Origin: Gracilariopsis chorda
Lineage: Eukaryota > Rhodophyta > Florideophyceae > Gracilariales > Gracilariaceae
DNA length: 64,000 nucleotides
Assembly: GCA_003194525.1 (NCBI GenBank)
Contig: NBIV01000012.1
Coordinates: 434,001-498,000 of the forward strand
Direction of reading: 5' to 3'
Shown here: positions 19,755-30,459 of the stretch, piece after piece
Layout of the letters: each line of letters starts with the position of its first letter
Position numbering within the stretch: position 1 is the stretch's first letter
The notes under the pieces: generated by a model
Databases searched by the model: none
The model's input: the letters and a program-made list of their open reading frames with translations, nothing else
What the model was told of the DNA's origin: nothing
Position numbers and translations under genes: made by a program

Positions 19755-21254
19755 ATGATGTCGCAAGTTGCGCGCCTCGGCGCCTTGCGCCGTTCGCTTT
19801 CCACCGCGCCCCTGGTCGCCCCCGCCCTCACCACCCCGCCCGCCTCAGGCCTTAAAGGCGCCTTGAAGCGCATGCTCGGACCCAGTGCCGACCCGCTTCC
19901 GCCTGATTTTCGTATTGACGAATCCCTACTGCCCGAGGTACCCACCCGCGTTACCACCCTCTCCAACGGCTTGCGCGTCGCCACGGAGACACGTCCGGTC
20001 GGTACAGCCGTCGTTGGCGTCTGGATCGACGCCGGTACCCGCTTCGAGGATGAACGTGTTAACGGCGCCGCTCATTTCTTGGAGCATCTCATCTTCAAGG
20101 GCACCACCAATCGCGCTCAGCGAACTCTCGAGGTTGGTGTTGAAAACATTGGTGCCCATCTCAACGCCTATACCAGTCGCGAGCAAACCGTGTACTATGC
20201 CCGTTCGCTCAAGCATCATGTTCCCGACATGACCGCCTTGCTTGCCGATATCTTGCAGAATTCCGAAATCTCCGACGCCGCCGTTGATCGTGAAAGAGAT
20301 GTAATTCTCCGCGAGATGGAAGAGATCGATCAGATTCAGGAGGAGGTTTTGTTCGATTACCTTCACGGAACCGCCTATCAAGATTGTCCTTTAGCGCGAA
20401 CCATTTTGGGTCCCGTTGAGAACATCAAGTCTCTTACTTCATCCGATCTCAAGGCTTACATCGCGCAGCATTACAAACCGCATCGAATGGTGCTTGCCGC
20501 CGCGGGAGAAGTTAACCACGATGACCTTGTGCAATTGGCAGAAAAGAACTTTGGCTCCATGCACGCCGATTCTTCCGCTCCTACATCCCTTGACCTCGTT
20601 ACTGAGAAACCTGCTTATTTGGTTGGATCTGACGTCCGTATTCGTAACGATGATATGCCGCTTGCGCACTTTGCAATTGCGTTTGAGAGCTGTGGATGGA
20701 CACATCCGGATGCTGTGTCTTTCATGGTCTTGCAGTCCCTTATGGGGTCGTTCGATCGCGCTTCTACTACGGGCTCTTCCAGCTCTTATCGCCTCGCCTC
20801 TACGCTCTCTGGCATTCCCAACGCGCGCACGGCCACAACTTTCAATACTACCTACACTGATACCGGTCTGTTTGGCATCTACGCTACGGCTGAGCCCCGT
20901 GAGCTTGATGATGTTGTAGTTCCGATTATGGAAGAGCTTGTGCGCAACTGCTTCAAGGTTGATGAAGCCCAGCTCGCAAACGCTAAGAGCGCCCTGAAAA
21001 CAAGTTTGCTCTCGCAACTCGATGGCCCTACCGGCATTGCTGAGGAAATCGGCAGACAGCTTCTTGTGTATGGAAGACGTATCCCGATGTCTGAGTGGTT
21101 CACTCGCATTGATGCTGTAGATGCTGAAGCGATTAAGCGCGTGTCGAACAAGTACATTTTTGATCGCGAGGTAGCTATTACTGCTATGGGTCCGATCCAC
21201 TCTCTGCCTGATTACAACTTCATTCGGCGTCGCACGTACTCGAATGTGTTCTGA
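19755..21254 (+). CDS. PMPCB: Mitochondrial processing peptidase subunit beta
   Basis: M16 zinc metalloprotease that removes presequences from proteins imported into the mitochondrial matrix. The protein is 499 residues from the first ATG (19755); the frame is open upstream only through non-ATG codons. The N-terminus MMSQVARLGALRRSLST is Arg/Ser-rich without acidic residues, as expected for a matrix presequence. The inverted zinc motif HFLEH is at about residues 107-111, with the third ligand Glu in LREMEE near 187. The mature start RVTTLSNGLRVATE and the C-terminal M16 domain are complete. The catalytic motif identifies beta rather than alpha. In some lineages beta doubles as the complex III core 1 protein, which cannot be told here. 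Confidence 0.93.
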   Translation: MMSQVARLGALRRSLSTAPLVAPALTTPPASGLKGALKRMLGPSADPLPPDFRIDESLLPEVPTRVTTLSNGLRVATETRPVGTAVVGVWIDAGTRFEDERVNGAAHFLEHLIFKGTTNRAQRTLEVGVENIGAHLNAYTSREQTVYYARSLKHHVPDMTALLADILQNSEISDAAVDRERDVILREMEEIDQIQEEVLFDYLHGTAYQDCPLARTILGPVENIKSLTSSDLKAYIAQHYKPHRMVLAAAGEVNHDDLVQLAEKNFGSMHADSSAPTSLDLVTEKPAYLVGSDVRIRNDDMPLAHFAIAFESCGWTHPDAVSFMVLQSLMGSFDRASTTGSSSSYRLASTLSGIPNARTATTFNTTYTDTGLFGIYATAEPRELDDVVVPIMEELVRNCFKVDEAQLANAKSALKTSLLSQLDGPTGIAEEIGRQLLVYGRRIPMSEWFTRIDAVDAEAIKRVSNKYIFDREVAITAMGPIHSLPDYNFIRRRTYSNVF

Positions 21255-22693
21255 GGTGATGTGCAGTTTTCCTTTTGAGTCATCACGTAAAAGATCATTC
21301 ACAACAGAGTTATAGGTGCAATTGCTTTCTTCAAATCTTCGCCTGATGAGAGTTGTTCGTGTTCATTCTACAAAATTCGACAGGAGCTTGGTCCCTTTCC
21401 GAATTCTGTTCTATGCCCGTCACTTGTATTGCAATTCGTAGAAGCGTGCCTCACTACGAGATGGAGGGGAAGCGCTGCACAGCTCTAGATGAACCTGTGA
21501 ATGAAACTCTGCGCCTGTCACAGAAGAGTTCAATGTGATTGAGACGACATCAATGTCTCTTTCAATCTGAGCTTCTGGTCTCCACGGGACAGCTATGCGC
21601 GAACCCGTTTCTATCTCGTCACCCAGTTGCAATGCGGATTCAGACACTACATGTGAAGACTAGCGGCATGTATCTATCTTTACATTTATTCTTCATCAAG
21701 CATGACGCTTTGCTGAGCCTGTCAATAAGTGTCGATTTGCATACGCTCGTATTTAAATGCAATTGTAAGATCGCCGGAGTAACGTACCCCTAGTTACTAG
21801 GACCAACCAACGGTACCAACGGTACCGACAGCACACAAAGAGTCGATCCCATGATGCTTCTTGGAGCACTTAATACATCATAGCTTCCTCTCCAGCATTA
21901 CCCATATTTGTCTGTAACATTGAAACACTCATGATTCGACCGTGCTTGTGCTCTCAGTCTTTTACGCTGCCAGGTTTTAAGACTGTATTCGCTTCAGCCA
22001 CTGCTCCCCTTGCCAAAGGTGCTGGGTTGGAAAGTCACGAACTCGCTAAGGTTATCGTGATTGCAGAGTGCGTCGTGCCCGTTCGAGCACTGCAGTGTTC
22101 GGCTGAACTTCATCAAGAACCACAAAATAACATGATGTCCATTGACAAACGCAACCAGAAAGGAGCAATAATACTGAGAATCTGCTACATCCAGAGAAAA
22201 GGGGGTTTTCGTAGATCAATCTCTACCACCGCCTAGGAATTAAGGGCTCGGTCGAGATGTACACGCGCACATACACATTTTTGGAATCCGTATGAAGAAA
22301 GGGGTAGAAGCTAGAAAGGGTAAAACAACAGATAACGGTCGTTTACGATAGCGTAACAACAGGAGAGAACTGAGTAGCGGTAACTCGATGATCTCCCTTT
22401 TTAGAAGGAAGCAAGACACTTCGGGGTGGCGCTCATATAGGAAATAAACAACGCAAGACACCAAACGGATAAGGCACAGCGGGTTAGACTGTACAATCCG
22501 ATAAACACAACGGAAGGTTGTGAACCAACACTGTGCGTAGTCGCGATAACCCGCGACGCAGTCCATCGTCGAGGAGTTAATCGATACAATAGAACACTAG
22601 AACAGTGTATTTGTTGATAATCCGACATTCGTCTTTACTTTGTTTTCAGGATGTTGATCAAGCTTGGATAGTTTTCAATAGATATAATCTACA
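21255..22693. other. Intergenic, nothing identified
   Basis: Gene-free 1.4 kb between two convergent genes. It has tandem ACGGTACC copies near 21815-21830 and short unsupported frames. Confidence 0.4.
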
Positions 22694-23946
22694 CTAAGAT
22701 GGGCCGATGTAAGCTATTTGAAAGGCGCTCAACATTGGCTGACCGACAACTCGGTTGATCTCGATCAGGATTGTAGAGTTCGAAGCTTCGACTTCGTAGA
22801 AACGCACAAGTGGAGAGAATCTCCCTTGCGGAGAATCAGTAAAGATGTCCACTTCTTTCTCTCTTTCGTCTGAATTCAAGCGGACCTGTCGATTGTGTAC
22901 GGGATGTATTGCATTACATACATGAACGTTCATTGTTAGAAATCGTTTCGGAGCGACTGAACGGATATGTAAAATCGTAAAGAAGAGAGAATTGTGAGGT
23001 GCAGAGAACTTACCGAAAAGACACGAGCTCCTTCCCGCATATAGTACTGAGAAATCTCTGCCCATTGCAGAACTACGCGGTACAAGCCTGGAGCTGGCAG
23101 AGGAATCATGTAAGAGATTTGAGCATCAGCATAGCGATACGTAGAGTAGAGAAGCGAATCCATTTCGTTGATGAAGTGGGCAGCCGCATATGGGTCTTCC
23201 GCTATTTGCGAGTCAACATTGTACCATTTTTCCTTGTCCTCGTTGGTGGAGCTTCGCTCTTCCATTCCGCCACAGTTCACCTTAATTGTATTGAAGACAG
23301 TATCAGAACTTGGTGGAGACATCGATTGGTTTGCAAGGGAGTCAATCATAGACTCTCCAATTGTAGGTTGTGACGTTACTTCAGATATCTGTTTCGGCTG
23401 GACTTCAGGAGTTATCGTTGCAGTCTGTTCAGGAGATGTTGTCGGGGAGGACATTTCAGAATTGTGTGAATCGGATTCTGCGATTTGAGAGTTTGTACTA
23501 ATAGAGGGGTTTGGTGACGGTGTTCGGCTGGGAATCGGGGTGACTGATGTCTGCACATTGAGAATTGCCCCCTCCTCACTTTCGTTGCTCTCTGTCTCAG
23601 ACTTGGTTGGAGTTTCAATACCAGTCTTGACTGGCACTGCAGTGGCCCTCGATTCTTCCTCAAACACGATGGGGCTCGCTGCAAGGTTACCAAACATTTC
23701 GGAAACATCTTCGAATGTTTCCTCCGGGAGAGGATCCATGGATACTGTTGGTAGAGTTCCGAAACTGTCATCTGAGCTGCTGTTTCTTGGATTAGTAGAA
23801 GGGGATAGACCACCACCATCAAGAAAAGAGCCAGTTGTAAATGCTTGGAGAAGAACCTGACCAAAATCGCCTTGACCTGATGCTCCAGAGGGCAACAGAG
23901 AAATGGCTAATATCGTAGCAGTTAGAACTAGTCTGAAGAAGTTCAT
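22694..23946 (-). CDS. Secreted malectin-like domain protein (two exons)
   Basis: The start is the ATG at 23946, giving the signal peptide MNFFRLVLTATILAISLLPSGASG. A Ser/Thr/Pro/Glu-rich linker of ~200 residues follows. The C-terminal domain begins VNCGG and continues with LLYSTYRYADAQISYMIPLPAPGLYRVVLQWAEI, the pattern of malectin and malectin-like carbohydrate-binding domains. The first exon runs to about 23014. The domain resumes at 22956 (PKRFLTMNVHVC onward) and ends NSTILIEINRVVGQPMLSAFQ. A short intron (~55 nt) with acceptor CAG at 22957-22959 is inferred. The strongest donor, GTAAGT at 23013, leaves the frame off by one; a GT four bases further keeps it, so the junction is uncertain. 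Likely an extracellular or ER glycan-binding protein. Confidence 0.7.
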
Positions 23947-25153
23947 GTTTGGTGAAGTGCTGCAAATAAAGCAAAGAGAAGTATGATAAGATGGAAGATG
24001 GAAGTCTGGTAGATCTGGTCTGCTCACCTCTTGTGGTAAACAAGCTTGAGTACTTATATACTAGTCGAAAGTCGTAGAAAGGACTTTGATAGATTTCTTT
24101 TGGGAAGGTTACTTTTAGCCCTCCCAGGACAAAATTGGCACAGTATTCTTTACCAGCAACATGGTTCGGGACTTCGGTAAACATTATCGGACTCCATCAA
24201 AGAGTGGCCCGTCTAGCGATGAGAGTTTTGTGACCAGAAATCCCTGGCAACAGTACTCTGGTAAACACGTTTTAAGGGCTCAGTGAAAGATGGTATTGGT
24301 CCTGGTTCCCTGTCGTAGGCAATACAGGTTGTGATACAGATACTAATCCAATCTCCTATGATTGCCCTTAGTATCGCATGTTCTGGGACGTGGATTCAAG
24401 AAAACTATATTGGCATTCTGCTCTGTCATGTCTTTTCGGTAGCGTTTCGAAACTTCTTTGAGCACACGTACGCCCCTGGACGTATTAAGAAGAAAAGTAT
24501 AAGCGGAAGGGACAGTTTTGAACAATGGGCATGCTGCGAACACTGGATACCGGTTCTCGATTGTCGAAAATCAAGACTTGTATGTAGTTCTATTTGACGG
24601 GTAAACTCGCCCAACATCTTTGCGCAGGGCTGTGTAAGCTTTGAGCATAGGTGTACCACCGCCATATAGTCTGATTCCTCTTCTTTCTTCTCGTCGAAGC
24701 CCTGAACGTGTATTTTTTAAGACTAGACTCTTTCGCTGCTTAAGAGGAATAGTAGTACTTCCAAGTAAGCCTCTGTAGCGCTCTGTAACTTTGCAGCTGC
24801 CATTGGTTGCTGCAAGGGAAGAGGGAAGGGGATGTTGAAGGAAAAGGGAGGCGAGTAGGAAAGGCACAGAGAGAAAGAATGGTCATGGTAGTCCCTCCAC
24901 GATGATGATGGACTCTCCAGTCCCACCGCAGTTGCTTATGGTTTTTTTTTTTGCGGATATGACCTAACCGGGCTGGGTCTAGGTCAAGAAGAACCTAACT
25001 TACCGAAGTCAGTGAATTATCGATATATCGATGGTCTGGTGCTTTCTTCCACAAACAGCAGAACTCGGCTGCAAAGACGCAAGGTGTTATTGCTTCGAAA
25101 GATTTGGGGGCACAAGCGATCCGCCTTCACGTGGTGTGCCTGTCTTTCCTTTG
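23947..25153. other. Intergenic, no supported gene
   Basis: Gene-poor. A minus-strand frame at 24571-24867 (81 residues after a possible CTTGCAG acceptor, ending KAYTALRKDVGRVYPSN) looks vaguely protein-like, but I cannot assign it. T10 at about 24943-24952. Confidence 0.35.
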
Positions 25154-25429
25154 TGTGTGTGTGTTTATATGAGCTCGCGTCTCTAATTTCAAGACTACGG
25201 TAGGGGTTGCATTGAGAAGAACCCCTCTCTCTCTAGATATGCCAACAGCTTTTCTGGCCATGTCCTTACTATTGATTCGACGTCAGAGCCCTGCCTCTCT
25301 CGGAGAGGCGGGAGCTCTCGACGTCGGGATGTCGCTCTTCGGCGGCATCTAAGAACGAAATGGTCTACACTATTAAGTATGTTGAGCCCACATCCGAGCG
25401 GGCAGAAACATTTCCAGTTGTTGAGAAAA
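25154..25429 (-). mobile_element. 5'-truncated LINE, copy 2
   Basis: Minus-strand insertion of the same (CA)n-tailed LINE. It is flanked by the 12-bp target-site duplication GTCTTTCCTTTG (25142-25153 and 25430-25441). The 5' truncation point falls inside the Cys/His-rich end of the ORF. It still encodes the CPLGCG...H...C segment in the reverse orientation. Confidence 0.88.
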
Positions 25430-26566
25430 GTCTTTCCTTTGCTTGAGGAAAGCGAAACGGATCTGCGGTTTGGTCTCCAACGGAGAGTGTACTCGTAAAA
25501 GAGAGAGAGAAAGGTTTGGGGAAACTTGAGCTACCCTAGATAGCCTGTCAACAATGACCTCGGGAATTCTTTGTGACTTTGTTGAAAGAGAACGTCCGTC
25601 AAGCGCTTGGTTCTACCACAAGGGCTCAGTTCGGATTTTGGGCAAACAATTTCTATGTATACGCATAGCACATTGTGTGAAAAAGGGTTTCCTTAGGAAA
25701 CTTTCCTAATGGTGTAGGGATAAAAGGTTAATCGTCAGGTTAACCCTTACCCTTTGTCACCACCAGCGAGGCGCGCCCCGGGGCATATGCATTATTTTGT
25801 CCGTTGTGTTGTGCGGACCTTCCGTCAGATAGAAAGCGAAATGGGTTAGCGACGGGTCTGCTTCGTATTCATGGGAGGAGAGAGGGCTCCATAGGAGCCC
25901 AACATAGGAGTCAAAAATTAGGCACCTAATCCGCACAATAAACCAAGAAGCAATACTGATAAGGGTGAGCGGTCTGCTAGCCCTCTTACCCTTCGCGCCC
26001 TTGCACAGCTATATGATTGCTAATCGTGGAAAGGAAAAGGGGCCTGTACACATTCGCAGCATATACCACTGAATCTCTAAATTCTTAGGCAAGTATTAAT
26101 GTGGGCACAGCGGCTTCAAAGATTCAGAACGCTTTGGATTCTTGGTGCAGTGCTTTGAATGGCGAAGGACGTCGTCAGTGGTTTCTACGGCGGCCAACGT
26201 GGTACGTGCGAAGCGCCTTGTCGTGGTGTGCCCCTTAGCTGACGATCTCTAGAGGGTGAATGAAGAGGTGCAGAGAAGAAGGCGATAATCGTCGGAAACG
26301 AAACGCTTCCGCTGTTGAAGACACGTACAGGACCTAATACTGTTAACGAATGCGTGTTAGTAAAAAGAGAGAGAGAGAATGTCAAAGAAATGGCGAACAT
26401 CAACTGCTACGAACGAATTCGGTTTACTTGTCAGGGCGCTTTAACTCCTCTTTTTCCATTGGTGATGAAGAAAGTGGAAGTGATTCCGAACTGCTACCTT
26501 ATCTCCAAATCCAGATAGCAGACGTGAACCACTCACCACCACGCTAAAAAGTTTGGACACCGAAAT
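25430..26566. other. Gene-free stretch with short inverted repeats
   Basis: Contains GTTTCCTTAGGAAAC (~25687-25702) and GGGCTCC/GGAGCCC (~25884-25900) as small perfect inverted repeats, plus two GTAAAA(GA)n tracts (~25495 and ~26355). No coding frame is supported. Confidence 0.35.
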
Positions 26567-26579
26567 CATGGATCTGTTC

Positions 26580-27584
26580 TGCAGAGTTTCGATCGTTTAA
26601 AGCAGCGCGGCGAATAGAACCAGATATACTGATCCAGTATGACGATGAATTTCGTATGTGCTACAGACTGGAGGGGGATAACGCCATATCTGACGAGGAC
26701 GGACACGTGCTTCAAGTGCGAATACTAGATGTTGGAACGGTAGGCGAGGGAGGTTATTTAATCTGGTGGAAAGGAAGAATCGAACCTCAAACAGGAATAG
26801 TCCCAGCTGAGATAGGGGTCTGCTCGTACACTGCAGAGCTAGCTAGCAGCGCTCCGGCGAGCTCTATCCGAAATTGCTGTGAAAGTTTGCTGTGGCTGGA
26901 AAGGGAAAATCAGATTTGCTGCGGACTCGAAAAGCCTCGTTCAAGGCTCCCAAACGTCCCAAAGACGCCAAACACGCCAGCTACAGGACATCTCTGAATG
27001 CATGACATTGATAACAAACTATTGCCAATGTCAAATCGTTTGGATACCGGGACACTGCGGGTTACCACAAAACGAAGCCGCCGACGAACTTGCAGAGAAG
27101 AGCCTCGGTCTCCCCTTAGCGCAGCAGCTCCGGAAAGAGATCGGCTTTCTGGAAGTGAAACAGAGAACCCGCGTCCGTCTTAGTAGCACAGAGCCAGTAA
27201 GCGAAGTCCCAGAGTCACTATCAAAGGTATTGACTCTAAGGAGGGCGCATACTGCCCTGTCGCAAATATTTACAGGTCACGTTCCGACGCTACATCCAGT
27301 CTCCACTTTTCTACACAACAGGAAATGTTTCTGCCCGCTCGGATGTGGGCTCAACATACTTAATAGTGTAGACCATTTCGTTCTTAGATGCCGCCGAAGA
27401 GCGGCATCCCGACGTCGAGAGCTCCCGCCTCTCCGAGAGAGGCAGGGCTCTGACGCCGAATCAATAGTAAGGACATGGCCAGAACAGCTGTTGGTTTATC
27501 TAGAGAGAGAGGGGTTCTTCTCAATGTAACCTCTACCGTAGTCTTGGAATTAGAGACGCGAGCTCATGTAAACACACGCACACA
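26580..27584 (+). mobile_element. 5'-truncated LINE with RNase H and zinc-knuckle end, copy 3
   Basis: The longest copy (1,005 bp), flanked by the 13-bp target-site duplication CATGGATCTGTTC (26567-26579 and 27585-27597) and ending in a short (CA)n tail. It encodes the end of a pol-like ORF. An RNase HI part (VCSYTAEL, then ADSKSLVQG, then VWIPGHCGLPQNEAADELAEKSLG) is followed by the C-terminal CFCPLGCG...DHFVLRC zinc-binding segment typical of non-LTR elements. SYTAEL lies in one frame and ALSEIAVKV...ADSKS in another, so a frameshift near 26845-26865 breaks the RNase H. The reverse transcriptase is absent. A dead, recent insertion; the full-length element must be elsewhere. Confidence 0.88.
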
Positions 27585-27597
27585 CATGGATCTGTTC

Positions 27598-28264
27598 AAT
27601 CGAGCTGACAAACGTGGCCGGAAAGAATAAGACTGACGCGCTTCAGCATTATTATTAGGCAGTGACCAGAAAGGTTTCTTGGCTTTTCGCGAGAGAAAAG
27701 TTTCGCTATACAGCTGCTTCTACCCTTATATCGCAATTAAACATAAAGGGTCGGCAATAAAGAAGAAGCGCTTCAGGCTAGCATAAAAAGACACCTTTAA
27801 AGAAAGAGAGTGTTTCTTGAAGAGGAATCACTGTCAATTATTCAGAACTAGGAAAGCGGCACGCACTTGAACAACAATTCCATGAGGGGCAATACCCCTG
27901 ACTTCACCATCCATATTCAGGGAAATCGAGGCAAACGACTTAGCCTTCTAGCCGTCAGGTGCGATGTGTCGTGGTACGCCTTCACATGTTCGGCATGGCA
28001 TTAAGCATTGACGTCATTTCAGCATCAATTCCATCCACAAAGACGCAAATCCGTGCAAAAAATCCAAGTGTTGAGATTATTACTGCGGTCTCACTAAAGC
28101 GGAGGTCTACCAAAGGTACAAAGATACAAGGGTACACGATCTGTGGGTTCTCTTTCTCCGCATATTTCAACGGAGTCAGATTCTGCACGAAGGTTCTGCT
28201 CAGAGAAACTTCTGGAGGCTCAGTAATCCATTACCCTTGATAACAGACACACACAGCCTGTTCG
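27598..28264. other. Intergenic, nothing identified
   Basis: A frame at 27959-28240 is open, but its sequence matches nothing I know. AATAAAGAAGAAG near 27757 resembles the tail of the (GAA)n repeat family. Confidence 0.35.
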
Positions 28265-28702
28265 ATGAGAAAGAAGCAGTTTCAGATGACCCTCCAGCGC
28301 GTTGATGCTTCAGCTCTAGCGTTTACACTTGTATTTGGGCATTCCAGACGCACTTCTGTTGCTTCTTCATCCATCTTTAGAAGTCAAAGATGTAACCGTT
28401 TCCCTTCTCCCCGGCAAAGCTTGAAGTCTCAAATTGCACGGACTCGAATGTCCCGAGGTACGAACGAAGAAGGTGACGAAAACAATAGGAAAGAAGATGG
28501 CTCTCGGGACTGGGACTCATCTTGGAGTGAATTCAGAGAGAGGCGGGGCGGAGGTGTCTTCCAACTGCCCGACACAGAATCTGAGAACAAGAACAAAGAC
28601 ACTGGAGACAAGCGCGTAGAGCGACTTACGTCATTTTGGGGAAATGAAACAGGCTTTCTGCTCGCCATTGGTGGTATCATGATTATTGCGGCTTTTTTAT
28701 AG
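28265..28702 (+). CDS. Hypothetical protein with C-terminal membrane anchor, possibly organellar
   Basis: A 145-residue protein from an ATG at 28265. The first ~60 residues are rich in Arg, Ser and Gln and almost free of acidic residues, as in organelle transit peptides. The middle is charged (Glu/Arg/Asp-rich, with WSEFRERRGGGVFQLPD). The last ~25 residues, TSFWGNETGFLLAIGGIMIIAAFL, form one membrane-spanning helix ending two or three residues before the stop. A plastid or mitochondrial membrane protein is plausible; no family is recognised. Later Met codons (residue 8 or 62) are alternative starts. Confidence 0.55.
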   Translation: MRKKQFQMTLQRVDASALAFTLVFGHSRRTSVASSSIFRSQRCNRFPSPRQSLKSQIARTRMSRGTNEEGDENNRKEDGSRDWDSSWSEFRERRGGGVFQLPDTESENKNKDTGDKRVERLTSFWGNETGFLLAIGGIMIIAAFL

Positions 28703-28839
28703 CTATGTTTACGCTACGGGCGGAATCTCTCATCAATAACGATGAGGTGGTGTGGTTGTCGGTACATGGTAAAGGTACACTTGACACATTATCGCACATT
28801 GCTCAAAGCTTTGCGCAAGCGAAAAGGACGATGTCAGCG

Positions 28840-29326
28840 TCAGTTTGATGATGACGAAGGGGGCTTATCGGCGCACGCATGTAATGCGGTGTACATTTTC
28901 GCTACTGAACGAAAGCCTCTGTTATCCCCATTGCGGAGCAAGTTACCTGCATCGCAGTTGAGCGGAGAGTCGGGCTCAGGATGCGAAAGCAGAACGATTA
29001 TCGCTCTGCACGTTGATTGCAAGGTCCAGGCCGGTGACCACGCGTTTTTTGAGAATGTCAAGACAAATCTCGCCAGTCTTCGGGTGTACGTTAGGGTGAA
29101 AGATTGTTGTAGTAAAACGGAAGTTGGGAGCTGCCAGGGGATAGGAAGATGGCACTATGACATCTAGTCGGAACCTTCCTCCTTCGTATGGCGTTGCTTC
29201 TGGTCCTTTTATAGTGCCCTCCCAGTGGTAAAGGTTTCCTTCAACGGGGGCAAGAATAATCTCAGGGTCTGGCTTTTTCGCTTCTTTTTGCAGCTCGCGA
29301 TGCTCTTTTAATAGCCTTTGCGCCAT
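28840..29326 (-). CDS. PEX4: Peroxisomal ubiquitin-conjugating enzyme PEX4 (frame break)
   Basis: E2 enzyme that monoubiquitylates the import receptor PEX5 for recycling from the peroxisomal membrane. From the ATG at 29326 (MAQRLLKEHRELQ) it has the E2 fold, FHPNVH, and the active-site Cys in GEICLDILK. The continuation NAWSPAWTLQSTCRAII, HPEPDSPLNCDAGNLLR and RGFRSVAKMYT is close to plant PEX4/UBC21, which separates it from other E2s. The two halves lie in different frames. The switch is at an A6 run on the coding strand (T6 at 29045-29050): with five A the protein would read straight through. No splice sites fit. Either a homopolymer assembly error or a real lesion. It is divergent from the YVH1-type gene. 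Confidence 0.87.
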
Positions 29327-30009
29327 GATTGTAGCAGGAAGAAGAAAGGAGAGGTGCAACGATCGATGATAGAGATGCAGGGAAAAGGGGCAGTGGGCGA
29401 CCACTCTTTGACCTGTGGGAAGGTGAGCCAATGATGGAGACTGCCAAGGAAGACGGGTTGCTTAATAGGTGGCGTGAAAGTGGCAACCACGTGCAGAAGA
29501 GGAGCGTTAACAAGTTTCCCTAAAGACTGGTAGTTAAGGTTCAGTTGCTGGGGACGGGGGAATGGCGTGAAGGTTTCCGCGAAGCAGAAGGCCAGGAATG
29601 GTGCATGTTCGCTGATGCGTGCTTGTCGTCAGAGCATGAGAACGGACCAGTTTAAGCGGTTTTTCTGAATTGCCCATCTGAAGCACCTGTGCAATTTTTG
29701 GACATTCACCGCGAACAGTTCCGGGGTAGACATTGCAGTGGATGATGGAATGATTCCACCATCCTGATGCAGCTTTTGAAGGCTGAACGTTTGGACACTA
29801 ATCGGACGCGACAAAGCTGTGCAGCAACCCCAGTGTCTTGAAGTTTTATTGGGTTTGGTAACCAACAGTTGGTTCCGTCTGGGAAGTCGCATGCGAGAGT
29901 ATCCCATCAGCGAGCGTTAAAACGGTCTATTTGAAGTTGCTTTCACCAGCGCAAGGTCGTAAGCTGAACTTCAAACAAGCAGCATCATTTGCAAATCACA
30001 CAACTGACG
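29327..30009. other. Divergent upstream region of PEX4 and the YVH1-type gene
   Basis: 680 bp with no other supported gene; nothing else is visible. Confidence 0.4.
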
Positions 30010-30459
30010 ATGGCAAGCGATCCTCAAGCAAGTGGCGAAAGCAACCAGGAAGTTTATTACACCTGTCGGAAGTGTGCGACGCACCTGTTTGACAGGTTAA
30101 TTGTTCTCCACGAAGGCACTGAGGGGCACGCCGGCGACGGGATCGGCGTCAGCGCCGTGAAAGCTCCATGGCAAACAACGCAACCAGTTTTTCAGACTGG
30201 AGTCGGTGGAGGTTGTACCAGTGTATTTGTTCAGGAACCCCCCGAATGGGCGAATTGCCATGAGGGAAATGAAGGCCGTCTTCTTTGCCCGCAGTGTAGA
30301 GCACGCGTGGGCTCGTTTTCATGGTCGGGTGCACCATGCTCGTGTGGCAGATGGGTTACTCCGGCTTTTCAGTTTCAGCTTTCAAGGATAGATCCAAAAG
30401 GGCTTGTCAGCGTTAGGCCGTCAGTTCCATTGTTTTCAAAAACCAGCAGCAGCTTCTAA
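30010..30459 (+). CDS. Stand-alone YVH1/DUSP12-type zinc-binding domain protein
   Basis: A 149-residue protein from an ATG at 30010. The sequence matches the C-terminal zinc-binding domain of YVH1/DUSP12: YTCRKCATHLFDR, SVFVQEPPEW, GRLLCPQCRARVGSFSWSG and CSCGRWVTPAFQFQLSRID. This places Cys pairs at residues about 19-22, 94-97 and 110-112. In yeast YVH1 this domain alone supports 60S assembly by releasing Mrt4, independent of the phosphatase. No phosphatase domain (HCxxxxxR) is encoded here or in the 680 bp upstream, so this is a domain-only version. A role in ribosome maturation is inferred from that. Confidence 0.8.
   Translation: MASDPQASGESNQEVYYTCRKCATHLFDRLIVLHEGTEGHAGDGIGVSAVKAPWQTTQPVFQTGVGGGCTSVFVQEPPEWANCHEGNEGRLLCPQCRARVGSFSWSGAPCSCGRWVTPAFQFQLSRIDPKGLVSVRPSVPLFSKTSSSF

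Noticed and set aside
24571-24867. Possible spliced small protein ending KAYTALRKDVGRVYPSN
   Set aside because: Only an acceptor-like CTTGCAG and a vaguely protein-like tail; no donor exon or family found. Kept as a note only.
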